Shown piece after piece: positions 34,415 to 45,100 of a stretch of 64,000 nucleotides of DNA. The notes under the pieces were generated by a model that did no database searches, had not been told where the DNA came from, and was given only the letters and a program-made list of their open reading frames with translations. The stretch spans positions 22,388 to 86,387 of the forward strand of contig CAZQSF010000003.1 in assembly GCA_964595955.1 (NCBI GenBank), written 5' to 3'. Every line of letters begins with the position of its first letter. Position 1 is the first letter of the stretch. The DNA is from JAJDFU01 sp964595955 (GTDB lineage: Bacteria > Bacteroidota > Bacteroidia > Chitinophagales > Saprospiraceae). The position numbers and the translations under genes were made by a program.

Positions 34415-35437
34415 TCAGGCAATAGTCTCCTCCAGTAATCGTTGGGCCCGGTGCGAGCCGAAGCGAGCTGCGTTCTGCAGGTCCTGGGCAAATTCCTTCT
34501 TTCCCGCTTTCTGGCGAGCGATCCCGCGAAGAAGCAGCGGCTCTTTTTCCGCCGGGCTTTCTTCCCCCACCTCAATATTCATGGATTCGGTGAAGGCCTC
34601 GATCGCCTGATCGTATTTACCCAGTCCGAGCAAAGACTTTCCGTAGTCGAAAAATGCTTTCTTGCGCCAGGGGTAATTGGGATTGTCCGCAGCGAACGAA
34701 CGGGCCGTGAAGAGTTTAAGCTCAAAGGCCGCTTGCTCAAAGTTCTCCATTTCCAGCAGGCATTCGCCCTTGAGCCGGCGAGATTCCCAATGCATGGGCT
34801 GAACCGGAATGGAGTTTTTGATCGCCTTTTGAAGCCATTCAATCGCCTGGTCGTAGCGCTTTTGTTCGAGAGCGATCTGAGCGGCACCCCGGTAGGAGGA
34901 GGCCAGTTGAGGGTTGAGCGCAACACTCTGCACAAAATCCTGCTCGGCAGCTTCCCGATCGCCCAGGCAAAGGTGCAGCTGGCCCCGGCAAGCCAAAGCT
35001 TCAGCATGGCGGTCGAAGCGCTTAATGGCCCGGCTGAGAAGTTGCAGAGCTTCCCTGGTAGTATCCGGGCGTTGGGCCAACTCACGCCCCCGGAGGAAGG
35101 CTTGCACGGTTTGCTTGTCCGACCGGGGTTCGACGAACACCTGATCGATGGCTCGGCCTTGATCTAATCGCCAGCCATAGACGGAACCCGACAACGCAAA
35201 TTGCGCCACCGATTCCAACAGGTGAATGGTATTCTTCCAGGTTTTATCCGAAGTTTGTACTACGCAGCGCGAAATGTGCATGCTGTTTATCGAGTCCGGG
35301 AAAACAGATTCGGCCTGGAATGCCAGGTCGTTCTTGTAGTACACTTCACCCCGGTGCTGATACAGCTCTACTGCTTTCTCAAAGCTTCTTGTTGACCCGA
35401 ATTCCAACCTGCCCCAAAAGATGGTCTTGAAGGTCAT
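34415..35437 (-). CDS. TPR-repeat protein with a unique N-terminal region
   Basis: 340 residues, no signal peptide. Residues 1-105 resemble no family I know (MTFKTIFWGRLEFGSTRSFE). Residues 105-330 hold about five TPR-like helical pairs, e.g. EALACRGQLHLCLGDREAAE, YDQAIEWLQKAI and YDQAIEAFTESM. TPRs bind partner proteins. It sits between two OmpA-PD40 genes on the same strand, which suggests an envelope-locus role, but its cytoplasmic-looking N-terminus does not prove one. Confidence 0.78.
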   Translation of the reverse strand: MTFKTIFWGRLEFGSTRSFEKAVELYQHRGEVYYKNDLAFQAESVFPDSINSMHISRCVVQTSDKTWKNTIHLLESVAQFALSGSVYGWRLDQGRAIDQVFVEPRSDKQTVQAFLRGRELAQRPDTTREALQLLSRAIKRFDRHAEALACRGQLHLCLGDREAAEQDFVQSVALNPQLASSYRGAAQIALEQKRYDQAIEWLQKAIKNSIPVQPMHWESRRLKGECLLEMENFEQAAFELKLFTARSFAADNPNYPWRKKAFFDYGKSLLGLGKYDQAIEAFTESMNIEVGEESPAEKEPLLLRGIARQKAGKKEFAQDLQNAARFGSHRAQRLLEETIA

Positions 35438-35466
35438 TTTTTCAAGTGGTTTGATCTAAATATTAA

Positions 35467-35474
35467 AAAATATA
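35467..35474 (-). promoter_or_regulatory. Possible -7 box for the TPR gene
   Basis: The - strand reads TATATTTT, one mismatch from TAnnTTTG, 29 bases before the start codon at 35437. It would make the TPR gene independent of the upstream adhesin-PorP-OmpA transcript. Confidence 0.35.
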
Positions 35475-35631
35475 GCCCTTCCCTCTGACAGGAAAATCAG
35501 TTCGTTACGTTCTTTTTTGCCCTCGTAGTGATGCGTCAAACCGTTGGTAGAAGCGGTTTCCCGATCAATAGGCCAACATGCTCATGCTGAGTAAGTCGCT
35601 ATCCAGGTGCGGTGCAACCGAACACTGTTTC

Positions 35632-35659
35632 TCGCCCGTAGATAATCCGGTCCGGGCGA
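35632..35659. repeat. Short inverted repeat in the AT-rich gap
   Basis: TCGCCCG (35632-35638) and CGGGCGA (35653-35659) form a 7-bp stem around a 14-base loop. Function unknown. Confidence 0.3.
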
Positions 35660-35796
35660 ACTCCATATTAAATGATCCAGGTCTTCAACAGATGGAAGAA
35701 TGGGTCAAATACGTCAATCGTTCTTCAAGTGGTCTTATGCCAAGGTTCCAGATGCGTACAAATCAACTATCCAACAAAAACCTGGCAAAGAGGTGT

Positions 35797-35844
35797 AATG
35801 ATGCACGCTTTTTAAAAGCAACAGGATTTCAAAGATGCATCATT
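35797..35844. repeat. 9-bp inverted repeat followed by a T-run
   Basis: AATGATGCA (35797-35805) pairs with TGCATCATT (35836-35844), followed on the + strand by more T residues. It looks like a + strand terminator of a gene that is no longer recognisable. Confidence 0.35.
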
Positions 35845-36001
35845 TTTTTGGAACACACAACGCTTTAGCTATCAAGTGCTTAAAAAAGAGGGAAAAAGTA
35901 AAGAAAAGCGGGGTTTCCCGAAGCAAATTCGGCGAAGCGAACCGAAGCCAAAATATATGCAGCGAGCCTGAGGCGACAACCAAAGCCGGGAGTTTGCTGA
36001 C

Positions 36002-38095
36002 TTATCTCCGCCGGCCGGAAGCATCTACGGCCTGGCCCTTCAATTCCGGCTTGACCTCTCCCATCTTGAGCACCTTTACCTCCGTGCGGCGATTGTACTG
36101 ATGCTCAGCATCGCTGCACGGAACCCCATCGGTGCAGTTATTGCGCAGGCGGGTTTCGCCGTATCCATACGCTTTGATGCGTTCCGGATGAATCCCGCGG
36201 CGCACGAGAAATGCCTTGGCGGACTCCGCCCGCTTCAGGCTCAGGCTCAGATTGTAATCGCGGCTACCCCGCGCATCGGTATGGGCTCCTAGCTCCACTT
36301 CCATTTCGGGATAGGCTTTCATGAGTTGGGCCAGGGCTTCCAGGTCGGAAGCCTGATCTTCGCGTATCGTGAACTTATTGAAGTCGTAATAGATGTCCTC
36401 CAGTACAATGACGGAGCCTTCGCGAATATCGTTGCCGAAGGCCGTAGGGATGCCCTCGATCGGCGCCATTTCCAGTTTGGCCGATATGGATCGCTGCCCG
36501 CGCAGGTAGGCCGTGGTTACGCTGGAGTACCCATTGCGGAAGCCTTGTCGCTGGCTGACCAGGGTGTAGTCGCACCCGATCTCGAGGCAGGCCGTAAACT
36601 TGCCCGCATAATTGCTGCGCACGATCTGTTCCTGCCCGTTGCACTCATTGATGATGCGCACCAAAGCCCCTTCAATGGGCTTGCTCAGGCCGACCGCGCT
36701 CGCGACACCATTCAGGTCGATACAGCTCGCCGGCTCCAGGGCGATGCGCAGTGGCTTCACGTTCTGGCCGGGAAGGGGCGGATTGGGAAAGCGAACGCGC
36801 TGCTCGTACGGGAAATATCCGTCGCGATTGGCCGTGAGCAAGTATTCCTTGCCCGAAATGCCTTTGAGGTCTGCCCGGCCGTTGCCCTCCGTCACGCCAT
36901 CGGGCGGCCCCATATCCACATTTTCCTTTGGGGTCATTTGAAGTGACATTTCGCCGGAGCCGTCGGTTTTGGGCAGCAGCTCGACATGGAAAAAGCGTCC
37001 GACGCCCTCGCCCTCCTGCATGGTCCAGTCCAGCAAACGCAGCGACGTGCGACTCAGCGGTCGCCCGTTGGTCACATCCTCTACCAGGATAGGCCATTCG
37101 AGTTCCTGCCCGGCCTGAGCCATCGCCTTGGGCTGAGGCACCAGTTCGTCGATCGGCGAACTGGCCTCGAACAAATAGATGTCGTCTTTACCCATTCCGC
37201 CCGCGCGGTTGGAGGTGAAATACCCCCGGGTTCCTTCGGCATTGACGATGAGGCCGAGATCGTCTTGGGGAGAATTGAAGGGCAAGCCCAGGTTTTGCAC
37301 CAAACCGGCACTGTCGAGCGGGGCGATGAACAGGTCGAGCCCGCCTTCTCCCGGGTGGCCATCGGATGCGTAAAAGAGGACGTTGTCCTTGTGAATGTAG
37401 GGGAAGCCTTCCTTGCCCGGCGAATTAATTTCCGGCCCCAGGTTTTCGGGTTCCGACCAGGCGCCTTCCCCGTCGCGCTGAACGCGATACAGATCATAGC
37501 CGCCCTGCCCGCCGGGCATATCCGAGGCGAAGTACAGCACATTGCCGTCAGATGAGAGGGTGGGATGGATGCAATTGTACCCTTCCGCTCCCAGGTCCAG
37601 GGGCTTTACCTGTTCCCAGTCGACGGGACCGCGCACTGCCGAATAGATGCGCATTCCCACTTTGGTGCCGGTACTGTCGCCGGCGAGGGTCTTCCCGCTC
37701 AGGTCATTTCGGGTGAAGAAAATCTCCCGGCCGTTGGGGCTCAGGGTAACGGGGCCCTCGTGGAACTGCGAATTGATCTGCACCGAAAAACTCTGGGGTT
37801 TGGTGGGAAATCCGTTGGGATCCAGCCGCGAGAAGTAGATCTCGAAGAAACGCTCTCCGATGGTTTTGTCAATGGGGCCGTTCTTGCGCCGGCTACTCAC
37901 AAAAAGAATGCCGTCTCGATAGAACGAGGGGCTGAACTCCAACGCGTCCGTATTGATGGCTACGGCATTATACAAGGCCACCTCTTTACGAAATCGGCTT
38001 TCTTCGTACACCTTGTGCTCCGGAGAAAACTGTTGCCCGAGCAAGCCGCTCATACACCATAGCGGAAGTAGCAGTGTGAAAAGTAACCGTTTCAT
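36002..38095 (-). CDS. OmpA-family protein with PD40 repeats, partner of PorP/SprF
   Basis: 697 residues. Signal peptide to about residue 20. PD40-like blades (residues about 45-310) include TLSPNGREIFFTRND, TLSSDGNVLYFASDMPGG and IHKDNVLFYASDGHPGEGG. A middle beta-rich region follows, then the C-terminal OmpA domain (residues about 570-690) with LGAHTDARGSRDYN and LSLKRAESAKAFL, whose Asp and Arg bind diaminopimelate. It lies 35 bases after PorP/SprF on the same strand. This adhesin-PorP-OmpA order is typical of type IX secretion-dependent gene sets. Confidence 0.92.
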   Translation of the reverse strand: MKRLLFTLLLPLWCMSGLLGQQFSPEHKVYEESRFRKEVALYNAVAINTDALEFSPSFYRDGILFVSSRRKNGPIDKTIGERFFEIYFSRLDPNGFPTKPQSFSVQINSQFHEGPVTLSPNGREIFFTRNDLSGKTLAGDSTGTKVGMRIYSAVRGPVDWEQVKPLDLGAEGYNCIHPTLSSDGNVLYFASDMPGGQGGYDLYRVQRDGEGAWSEPENLGPEINSPGKEGFPYIHKDNVLFYASDGHPGEGGLDLFIAPLDSAGLVQNLGLPFNSPQDDLGLIVNAEGTRGYFTSNRAGGMGKDDIYLFEASSPIDELVPQPKAMAQAGQELEWPILVEDVTNGRPLSRTSLRLLDWTMQEGEGVGRFFHVELLPKTDGSGEMSLQMTPKENVDMGPPDGVTEGNGRADLKGISGKEYLLTANRDGYFPYEQRVRFPNPPLPGQNVKPLRIALEPASCIDLNGVASAVGLSKPIEGALVRIINECNGQEQIVRSNYAGKFTACLEIGCDYTLVSQRQGFRNGYSSVTTAYLRGQRSISAKLEMAPIEGIPTAFGNDIREGSVIVLEDIYYDFNKFTIREDQASDLEALAQLMKAYPEMEVELGAHTDARGSRDYNLSLSLKRAESAKAFLVRRGIHPERIKAYGYGETRLRNNCTDGVPCSDAEHQYNRRTEVKVLKMGEVKPELKGQAVDASGRRR

Positions 38096-38130
38096 CGTAA
38101 AGGGGTTATGTTGTCAATGTTCTAACAATA

Positions 38131-39081
38131 TCAGAAAAAGCGGGGATTTGACACCTCCTCGCCCTCGGTTTTCTTACCGATGCAGAACCGAAGGACGCCT
38201 TCTACGGAGCCGGAATGCTGATCCCGGATATCGGAAAGACCCAGGTCGTAGCTCAAGCCAAAGAAGACGTGATCGCCGATCTCCGCACCTGCCAGGAAGG
38301 CAATGGACTCGCCGGCTCCCTGGCCTTTGGTGCCACCCAGGCGATAGGATAAACCGCCCATGATCTTGTCGATAAACCAGAAGTTGACGTTGAAATCGGC
38401 GTCGAACGGCGCTCCCTTCACATAGCGGAGCCAAGCCTGGGGTTCCATGACGACGCTTTCACCCAATGGGAAGTTGGCTCCGACCAGAAAGTTGTAGTGG
38501 CGAACTTCGCGGGATATGGAGCCTTCGTTGTCCGACAGCTCAATATTGGTTTCCAGAAACCTCGGGATCGAAAAACCGGCGTAAAAGCGCTGGGTGTGAT
38601 AATACAGGCCGGCCCCGAAATTGGGCACGAGCCGGGTTTGTACGCCCAGCGGGATGGCGCCGTCCTGGTCATTGGGCTGGGTGGCTTCCGTCTTGCTGAA
38701 GTCGACGCGCATGTGTCTCACCGACCCCTGTATGCCCAGGCCCAGGTAGCCCGTGCCCAGCGGTATGCGATATGCATAGTACAACTCTCCGGTGTAGTCG
38801 GTCTGCGGGCCGATGGCATCTCGCTGAATACTGGCTCCGATGCCGATCCGGTCGCTGGCCAGGGGCATGTGGAAAGAAAGGAGCTGGGTTTGGGGTAGCC
38901 CTTCGATACCTATCCACTGCCCGCGACCAAAGGCCGTGATACAGGGGCGCCCTGAGGAGCCCGTGTAGCCGGGGTTGATCACCAGCTTGTTGAACATGAA
39001 CATGGTGTACTGGGTCTCCTGTTGGCCGTAGGCCAAACCCGCCAGGAGAAGGATCAGGGTCAGTGTAGCTATTCTTTTCAT
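38131..39081 (-). CDS. PorP/SprF family type IX secretion system membrane protein
   Basis: 316 residues. Signal peptide ending GLAYGQQ, then a beta-barrel-like outer-membrane sequence opening QYTMFMFNKLVINPGYTGSS, which is the family signature. YRIPLGTGYLGLGIQGSV and a final aromatic residue fit an outer-membrane barrel. In Flavobacterium, SprF is needed for surface display of the adjacent type B adhesin SprB. The upstream 2281-residue adhesin is the likely client here. Confidence 0.93.
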   Translation of the reverse strand: MKRIATLTLILLLAGLAYGQQETQYTMFMFNKLVINPGYTGSSGRPCITAFGRGQWIGIEGLPQTQLLSFHMPLASDRIGIGASIQRDAIGPQTDYTGELYYAYRIPLGTGYLGLGIQGSVRHMRVDFSKTEATQPNDQDGAIPLGVQTRLVPNFGAGLYYHTQRFYAGFSIPRFLETNIELSDNEGSISREVRHYNFLVGANFPLGESVVMEPQAWLRYVKGAPFDADFNVNFWFIDKIMGGLSYRLGGTKGQGAGESIAFLAGAEIGDHVFFGLSYDLGLSDIRDQHSGSVEGVLRFCIGKKTEGEEVSNPRFF

Positions 39082-39147
39082 GAGCTTGGGGGTTTTCCTT
39101 ATTGGGTGGCGGCGAGGTGCGCAGGCCCCCGCCGCCTAAATCGGTTT

Positions 39148-42100
39148 TTATCGCTTGAGATAGATGAATCCGGTTTTGACCGGTCTGCCGTCTCCGAAAT
39201 CCACTGCGTAGTAGTAGGTTCCTACGGGGAGGTCGTCGCCATTGAAAGTGCCCCGCCAGTCATTTCGGTAGGGAGAGGATGAGAAGACCTCGTCGCCCCA
39301 GCGATTGTAGACGGAGACGGTGCTGTTGTTGTTATCCACCAGCAGGCAGGGAATCACGAAAAAGTCGTTCACCCCATCGCCGTTGGGCGTGAAGATGGAC
39401 GGTACAAAGCAGTCTTCCCGGTTGATATCCCCACCGACATTGACCCGCACAACGGCAACGGAGCAGTCACAGCCCTCGCTGCACAATTGGTAGGTGAATT
39501 GATCGGTTCCTACGAAGTTTCCGTCCGGAGTGTAGAGAATGAGATTGCCATCCACAACGACAGCCGTGCCGTTGTCCGGCATTTTTACGATCTCCACGGT
39601 GCTTCCCTCCACATTCAGGTCGTTCTCCAGCACATTGAGTGCCGCTTCCCCGTTCAGCGGAGCTCCTGCTTCATCCGGTACGGCAACCGGATTGGGCTGA
39701 TAGTTGACGCGCACAGTATCCTGGCCCGACGATCCGCAAAAGCCTTCATCGATCTCCCAAATCAGGAAATTGAGGCCCGGCTGCAGGCCGCTGGCCATGG
39801 TGTTCGGATCCAGCGCATCGACAAAACGAATATTCTCATCCGGGCTTACCCACCTGCCCATGCTGCCTTCAGCCGGCTCCTCCGCGCTGAGCGATACGGT
39901 GCCGTCGCTGTTGCAAATCGACTGATCCGGGCCGCCGTTCGGGCTGGCATCGGAAACGACGATCAGCACATCGTCCTGCACTTCGCCGCAGGGGCTGCTT
40001 ATCGTCCAGGTAAAGAGGTAGGTATTTCCGGGCTCCAGTCCGGTGACGAAAGTATTGGGATCGGTTGGGTTCTCGATTTCTACACCCAGTGATATCTGGG
40101 TCGGGCTTTGGCTCCACACGCCCTGCCCCTGGGCGCCGGGTACGGCTGCCAGGTTGACTACGTCCCCTTCGCAGACCAGCAGGTCTTCGCCGGCATCGGC
40201 TAGGACCTGCTCGGTGACGGAGACGACTACGGTATCCGTTGAGTAGTTGATACAGGCACCGTTGGTGAGCGTCCAGGCAAAGGCATAGGTCGAATTGGCC
40301 TGTGCGCCATTTACACTGGTCGACGGCTGGGAGGGGTTAGCCAGGCCCAGTTCCGGCGAGTTGGACGCGATGGTCCAGCGTCCCGTTCCTACAACGGGCG
40401 GCTCAGCGTTGAGCAGCAGCGGCTGATTTTCGCAAATACTGAAGTCCATGCCCGCAAAGGCCTCCTGGGCGGGGATGCCGTCGATGACCACTTCCGTAGG
40501 AACGGAGAGGTCGCTCTGGCAGCCGTCCACCACGACAGCTGCCGAGAAGGGAAATACGCCTTCGCCGTAATCCTCCAGGTCTGTGAGGATGAATTGCAGC
40601 TGTGAGGTGCTGGCAATCTGCTGACCTTGGGGGTCAAAGAGGAGGTAGGTGGCTCCGTCCTGAGCCGCAGCGCTGTCGATGTCGATCTCTACCTGGGCCT
40701 CAATGCTGTTGATGCAGACCGGGCTGTCGTTGCTCAGCAGCGGTGTCGCGGGCTTGGGCTTGACATCCACATTTACGATAAAGGGCTCCGAAGAACAGCC
40801 GTTGAGCGTAACTACAAATTCGTAGGGCCCGGCAGCCGTGGTGTCCACATCTTCCAGCACGAAGCGGCGCTGAGAAGAAGAGCTGTTGGGGCCCTGCCAG
40901 GAGTAGGTGGCATTGGTGACCGGCTGTCCGTTGAGTTCCAGGTCATCGCCCTCACAGACCGGACTGTTGCTCACGGCGCTGGCATTGGGAATGGGATTTA
41001 CCTGAATGTTGGTCAGGCCGGAAACAGGAGACTGACATCCGTCGACGATCACGAAAAGGCGGTAGGCGCCCGCATCGTCCGTGGTAAGGCTATCGATCTC
41101 AAAGGATGGCACCAGGGTGCTGTCGGTTCCGGCAGGTGTCTGCCAGTAATACGTTACCGAACCGCCACTGTAGACCGTAGGGGAGTTCAACTGTAGCGAT
41201 TCTCCGACGCAAAACTGATTGTTCTGCCCCATGGCCAGGGCAGGAGCTGCCGGAGTGGACGGCGCCAGGGTAAGGGCCACATTGGTCAGGGCCTGCTGCG
41301 AACTACACCCTGCCGGGTTGGTGACCACAAGGGTGTAGGTCCCGTTGTTTGCCGGGCTCGCGTTTTGAATGACCGCAATGGGGTCGGTGGAGAATATGTT
41401 GCCGTTCGGGTCCCGCCAGGTGTAGGTATCAACTACCGGGGGGACCACCGTAGCGACGAGTTCCACGTCTACGGGCCCGTCGGCACAATCGGGTGCATTA
41501 TTGCTCACGCTGGTAATCTGAGGACTTTCAAACACCTGGATGGTCACCTGATCTTCGGCCGAGCAGCCTTCTGCCGTGGTTACTTCCAACACATAGGTGC
41601 CCGCGTTGACGGTCTGGGCGTTGAAAATGACCGGGTTGGGCTGGTTGGACGAAAAGCCTCCCGGACCCACCCAGGCATAGGAAGCGCCGGTGAGAATGGG
41701 CGAAGCGAAAAGCCGGATCTCATCGCCGAAACACAGGAAGTTGTCCTGAGCCGAAGCCGAGGTGGCCGGCAGCGGATTCACTTCCACGTTCACCGGAGCC
41801 GAGGGGTCTGAGGAACACCCCTGGGAGGTCACGAAGATCTGCCAGTTGCCGTCGTGCAGGGTTGGGCTGGCCTGTACGACCAGGGTATCGGTGGTGGTCG
41901 GGATCTGCTGCAGCTGTGGGTTGATCCAGGTATACGTGGTGCCGATGCCGTTGGTGGTCAGCGTGAGGAGGTCGCCTTCGCAGACCGGGTCGTTGGCGGC
42001 CAGACTGGGCGTGGCCGGTTTGGGCGTGACGTCGACCAAGACCACATCCGGCGACGAAGCGCAGCCGTTGCGACTCACGATCAGGCTATAAATACCGGCG

Positions 42101-45100
42101 CTTTGCAGGGTAGCTGTAATAGCCGGCGGAAATTGCTGGGCGGATTGAAACCCGTTGGGGCCGCTCCACTGATACGTGATGCCCGGCCCGGCCACCGAAG
42201 TGCCCAGGTTGAAGGTCTCTCCGGCACACAGCTGGAAGCTCGAAGAGTCTACCTGAGCCACCGGGATCTCATTGACGGTAACCGACTGGGGCAAAGAAGG
42301 TGCCGAAGCGCAGCCTTCCGTTTCGATGATCAGGTAAAACTCATATCCCCCCGCAGCCGGGGTGTCGATGGTAAAGGTGGGCACCGAGCTAGTGCCCAAC
42401 AAAATGCCGGTAGGCGGAGTGCCCTGATACCAGTTGTATGCGGTAGGGCTGGAAGGGATCACGGAGGATTCCAACACGATGTTCTCGCCTTCGCAAATAT
42501 TAAGATCGGTAACCAGCCCGGGGGTCTGGGGCAGGTCTTCAATGGCTACTTGCACCGTACCCGAAGACATGCAGAAATTCACCCCGGTGATCGTCACCGT
42601 ATACGATCCGGCATTATCCGCATCGATATTCGTGACGATGGGATTCTCTACATCCGAGGTAAACCCGTCGGGCCCCGTCCAGGCATAGGTGTAGACGACC
42701 CCGCCCGGCGCAGCCGGTGGGTTTGCGAAAAGGAAAAGGGTATCGTTGGCGCAAAGGCCGGAGGTGGCGGTCGGTTGTGGCTTGAGCACCTCTATGCGGG
42801 TAGTGGTGGTACACTGGGTGATGTTGGGCGAAAAAGCGTCATCCACCACCGTCATGACAACGGGGAAATTGATGCCTGCGCTATCGCAACTCACGATTTG
42901 AGGCGAAAGCGTAATGGTGTCGATATTGCAGTTGTCCGACGCACTGATCAGGAATTCGTTGACCTGAAGGGTGTCGAATCCGACCCCTGGATTGATGAAG
43001 ATCGTGGTTTGCGGCTCGCAGGTAACCTCTGGAGCCTGCAGATCCTCCACGGTTACTGAGTAGGAGCAGGTGTCGGCATTGCCGGCATTGTCCATGATGG
43101 TGTAGTATACCGTCGTAATGCCCCGGTTGAAGGTTTCTACCGGAGCGAAATCCGGGGCCCGGAAGGTATCCTGGGGGATGAGGGTTGCTCCGTCGGCCCA
43201 GTACACCGGTTCGAAATTGGTATACGACAGGGTGACGAATACGTAGCTGGTGCTGTCCACATCTCCGCTGTTCATCACGACGGTGGGATTGCAGGGGTTG
43301 ATGCCGTCGCCCATGGTAGCCGGCGGTACCGGGGGGGCTTCCGGTACGAGCTCCACCGTAATCGAACCGTCGGCAGCGAGGCTGTTGTATTGCGCAGCCG
43401 AAAGGGTAACCGTGAAGGTTCCGGGGGTGTTGCAATCACCGCTAACCGTTGTGGAGCCGATAATTTGCCCATCCAGCAAAAGCGTGATCGAGGAAAAGGC
43501 GCTGCTAACGTCAGCTAGGTACTCAAAGCGCAGATCCACGGGGAACAGCGCATCGGCAGCGAGATTGTTGAGCGTGTAGGTCTTGGGAGCCGCGATAAAG
43601 CCCAGGTCCGGGTTGAAGCTGAACTGAATCCAGGCGTCGCTGGTGTCGGTGGGGACGGTCAGTTCGAACGGATCCCCCGCTGCACAGTTGTCGCTCACAT
43701 CCTTTGGCAGGGGCAGAGTAACCGTTGCCGTGCAGGAGTCCAGGGCAGTAGGCACGACAATGGGGTCCGGGCAAACGATCACCGGATCTTCCTCGTCCCG
43801 AATTTCGACCGTGTAGGAGCAGCTGTCGATCCGCCCACCGCAATCGGAGACGAAATAGACGATCTCATTCAGGCCGGTCGGAAGCACGACCAGCGTATCC
43901 TTGACCGTGCTGAGGGTGTCGCGGGTCGCCCCGTTGATCTGTACGGCATATACGAGGCCGGAAAAATCCTTTTGCGGCACTTCCAGTATGGCTTCGATGT
44001 AGGACGGGTTGCCCGGGCTGCTGCATATGTTGTTGACCGCAAAGTTGGGGTCGGCGGGAATGTTGGGCTCCAGCAGCAGGGAGATGACGCCGTCTGTACC
44101 CCAGGCATCCAGCTGGGCCTTGGTCAAGGTCAGGGTTTGGGTGGTATCGCCGCACTGCACCGAGGTGCGGCGGGTAATATCCAGCAGGGTGCCGTCCTCG
44201 CCCCGGATGAAAAAGGTTTCCGTGAGTGAGTCGGCATCTATATTGACCAGGTTGAGGGTGAGCAGGCCGTCTGCAAATGCATTGAAAGGCAAGGGACCGG
44301 GGACTACGATATCCAGTTCGACGGGGTCCACCGGATCGTTGACCCCCATGCCGGAGGGGCCGCGCAGGTGCGTCGTATCCGAGGCAATCAGATTGCTCAC
44401 CGAAGACCCGCAGTTTTCGATGATCGTGGGCACCTCCAGGACAAAATCCCGGGAACAAACGCCCGTATCGGTGGGCAGCACCTGATCGGCAGGGCAGTCG
44501 GCCAATTGGGGCGGAATGGTGTCGATGACGACGAAGTCGCGCAGCAGGGAATCGCGGTTCCCGCATTCATCCACTATGACGAACCAAACCTGCTGGGCGC
44601 GGATGACGCCGGAAAGATCGGGGCAGTCAGCCGGTGGCAAAATCGCCGGCACATTGCCCGAGGTGTCGCGGGTAAATACGGTGACGCTATCCGCAATAGA
44701 GCAATTGTCGTCTACCACACCGGCACCGCCGATGGAACTCAGCCAATTCTGGAAGGTGTCGTCGATGTCGACCCCGTCCACGCAGTTAACCGTGAGGTCT
44801 TCGGGTTCCACCAGGAAAACGGGGGCTGTCGTATCGAAGGTCATGATCACCTGTACGGCCGAGGTTTGGTTTCCGCAGGCGTCCTCCACCGTCCAGGTGC
44901 GGGTGATGGTCTGCTCATGCGGGCAGTCGGGGCTGATGGAAATGACGTCCTGTGGCGTGAGGATGGTGGGTGCGCCGCCGCAATTGTCCTGCAGGTCGGT
45001 GGGGATGCCCGTCATGCCCAGGTCGTCGGCCTCGTCGCAGGTCAAGATGATATCCGGCGGCACGGTAAACGTGGGGCCGATGGTGTCGAATACCGAGATG

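Larger units (their letters stand above)
35438..36001. other. 564-base AT-richer intergenic region in the envelope locus
   Basis: No convincing gene. The composition is visibly richer in A and T than the flanks. It holds a probable -7 box for the TPR gene (35467-35474), two inverted repeats (35632-35659 and 35797-35844) and an open frame at 35578-35868 (+, 96 codons) with no recognisable product. Short coding-like stretches occur in different frames, consistent with decayed sequence, but this is not proven. Confidence 0.5.

Noticed and set aside
35578..35868. 96-codon open frame in the AT-rich gap
   Set aside because: No recognisable protein, no promoter, and an inverted repeat lies across its 3' part. 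Kept only as a property of the gap.
41854..43059. 401-codon open frame on the + strand across the adhesin
   Set aside because: Antisense to a clear, domain-rich adhesin. Its translation is rich in glycine, arginine and histidine with no domain, typical of a shadow frame.
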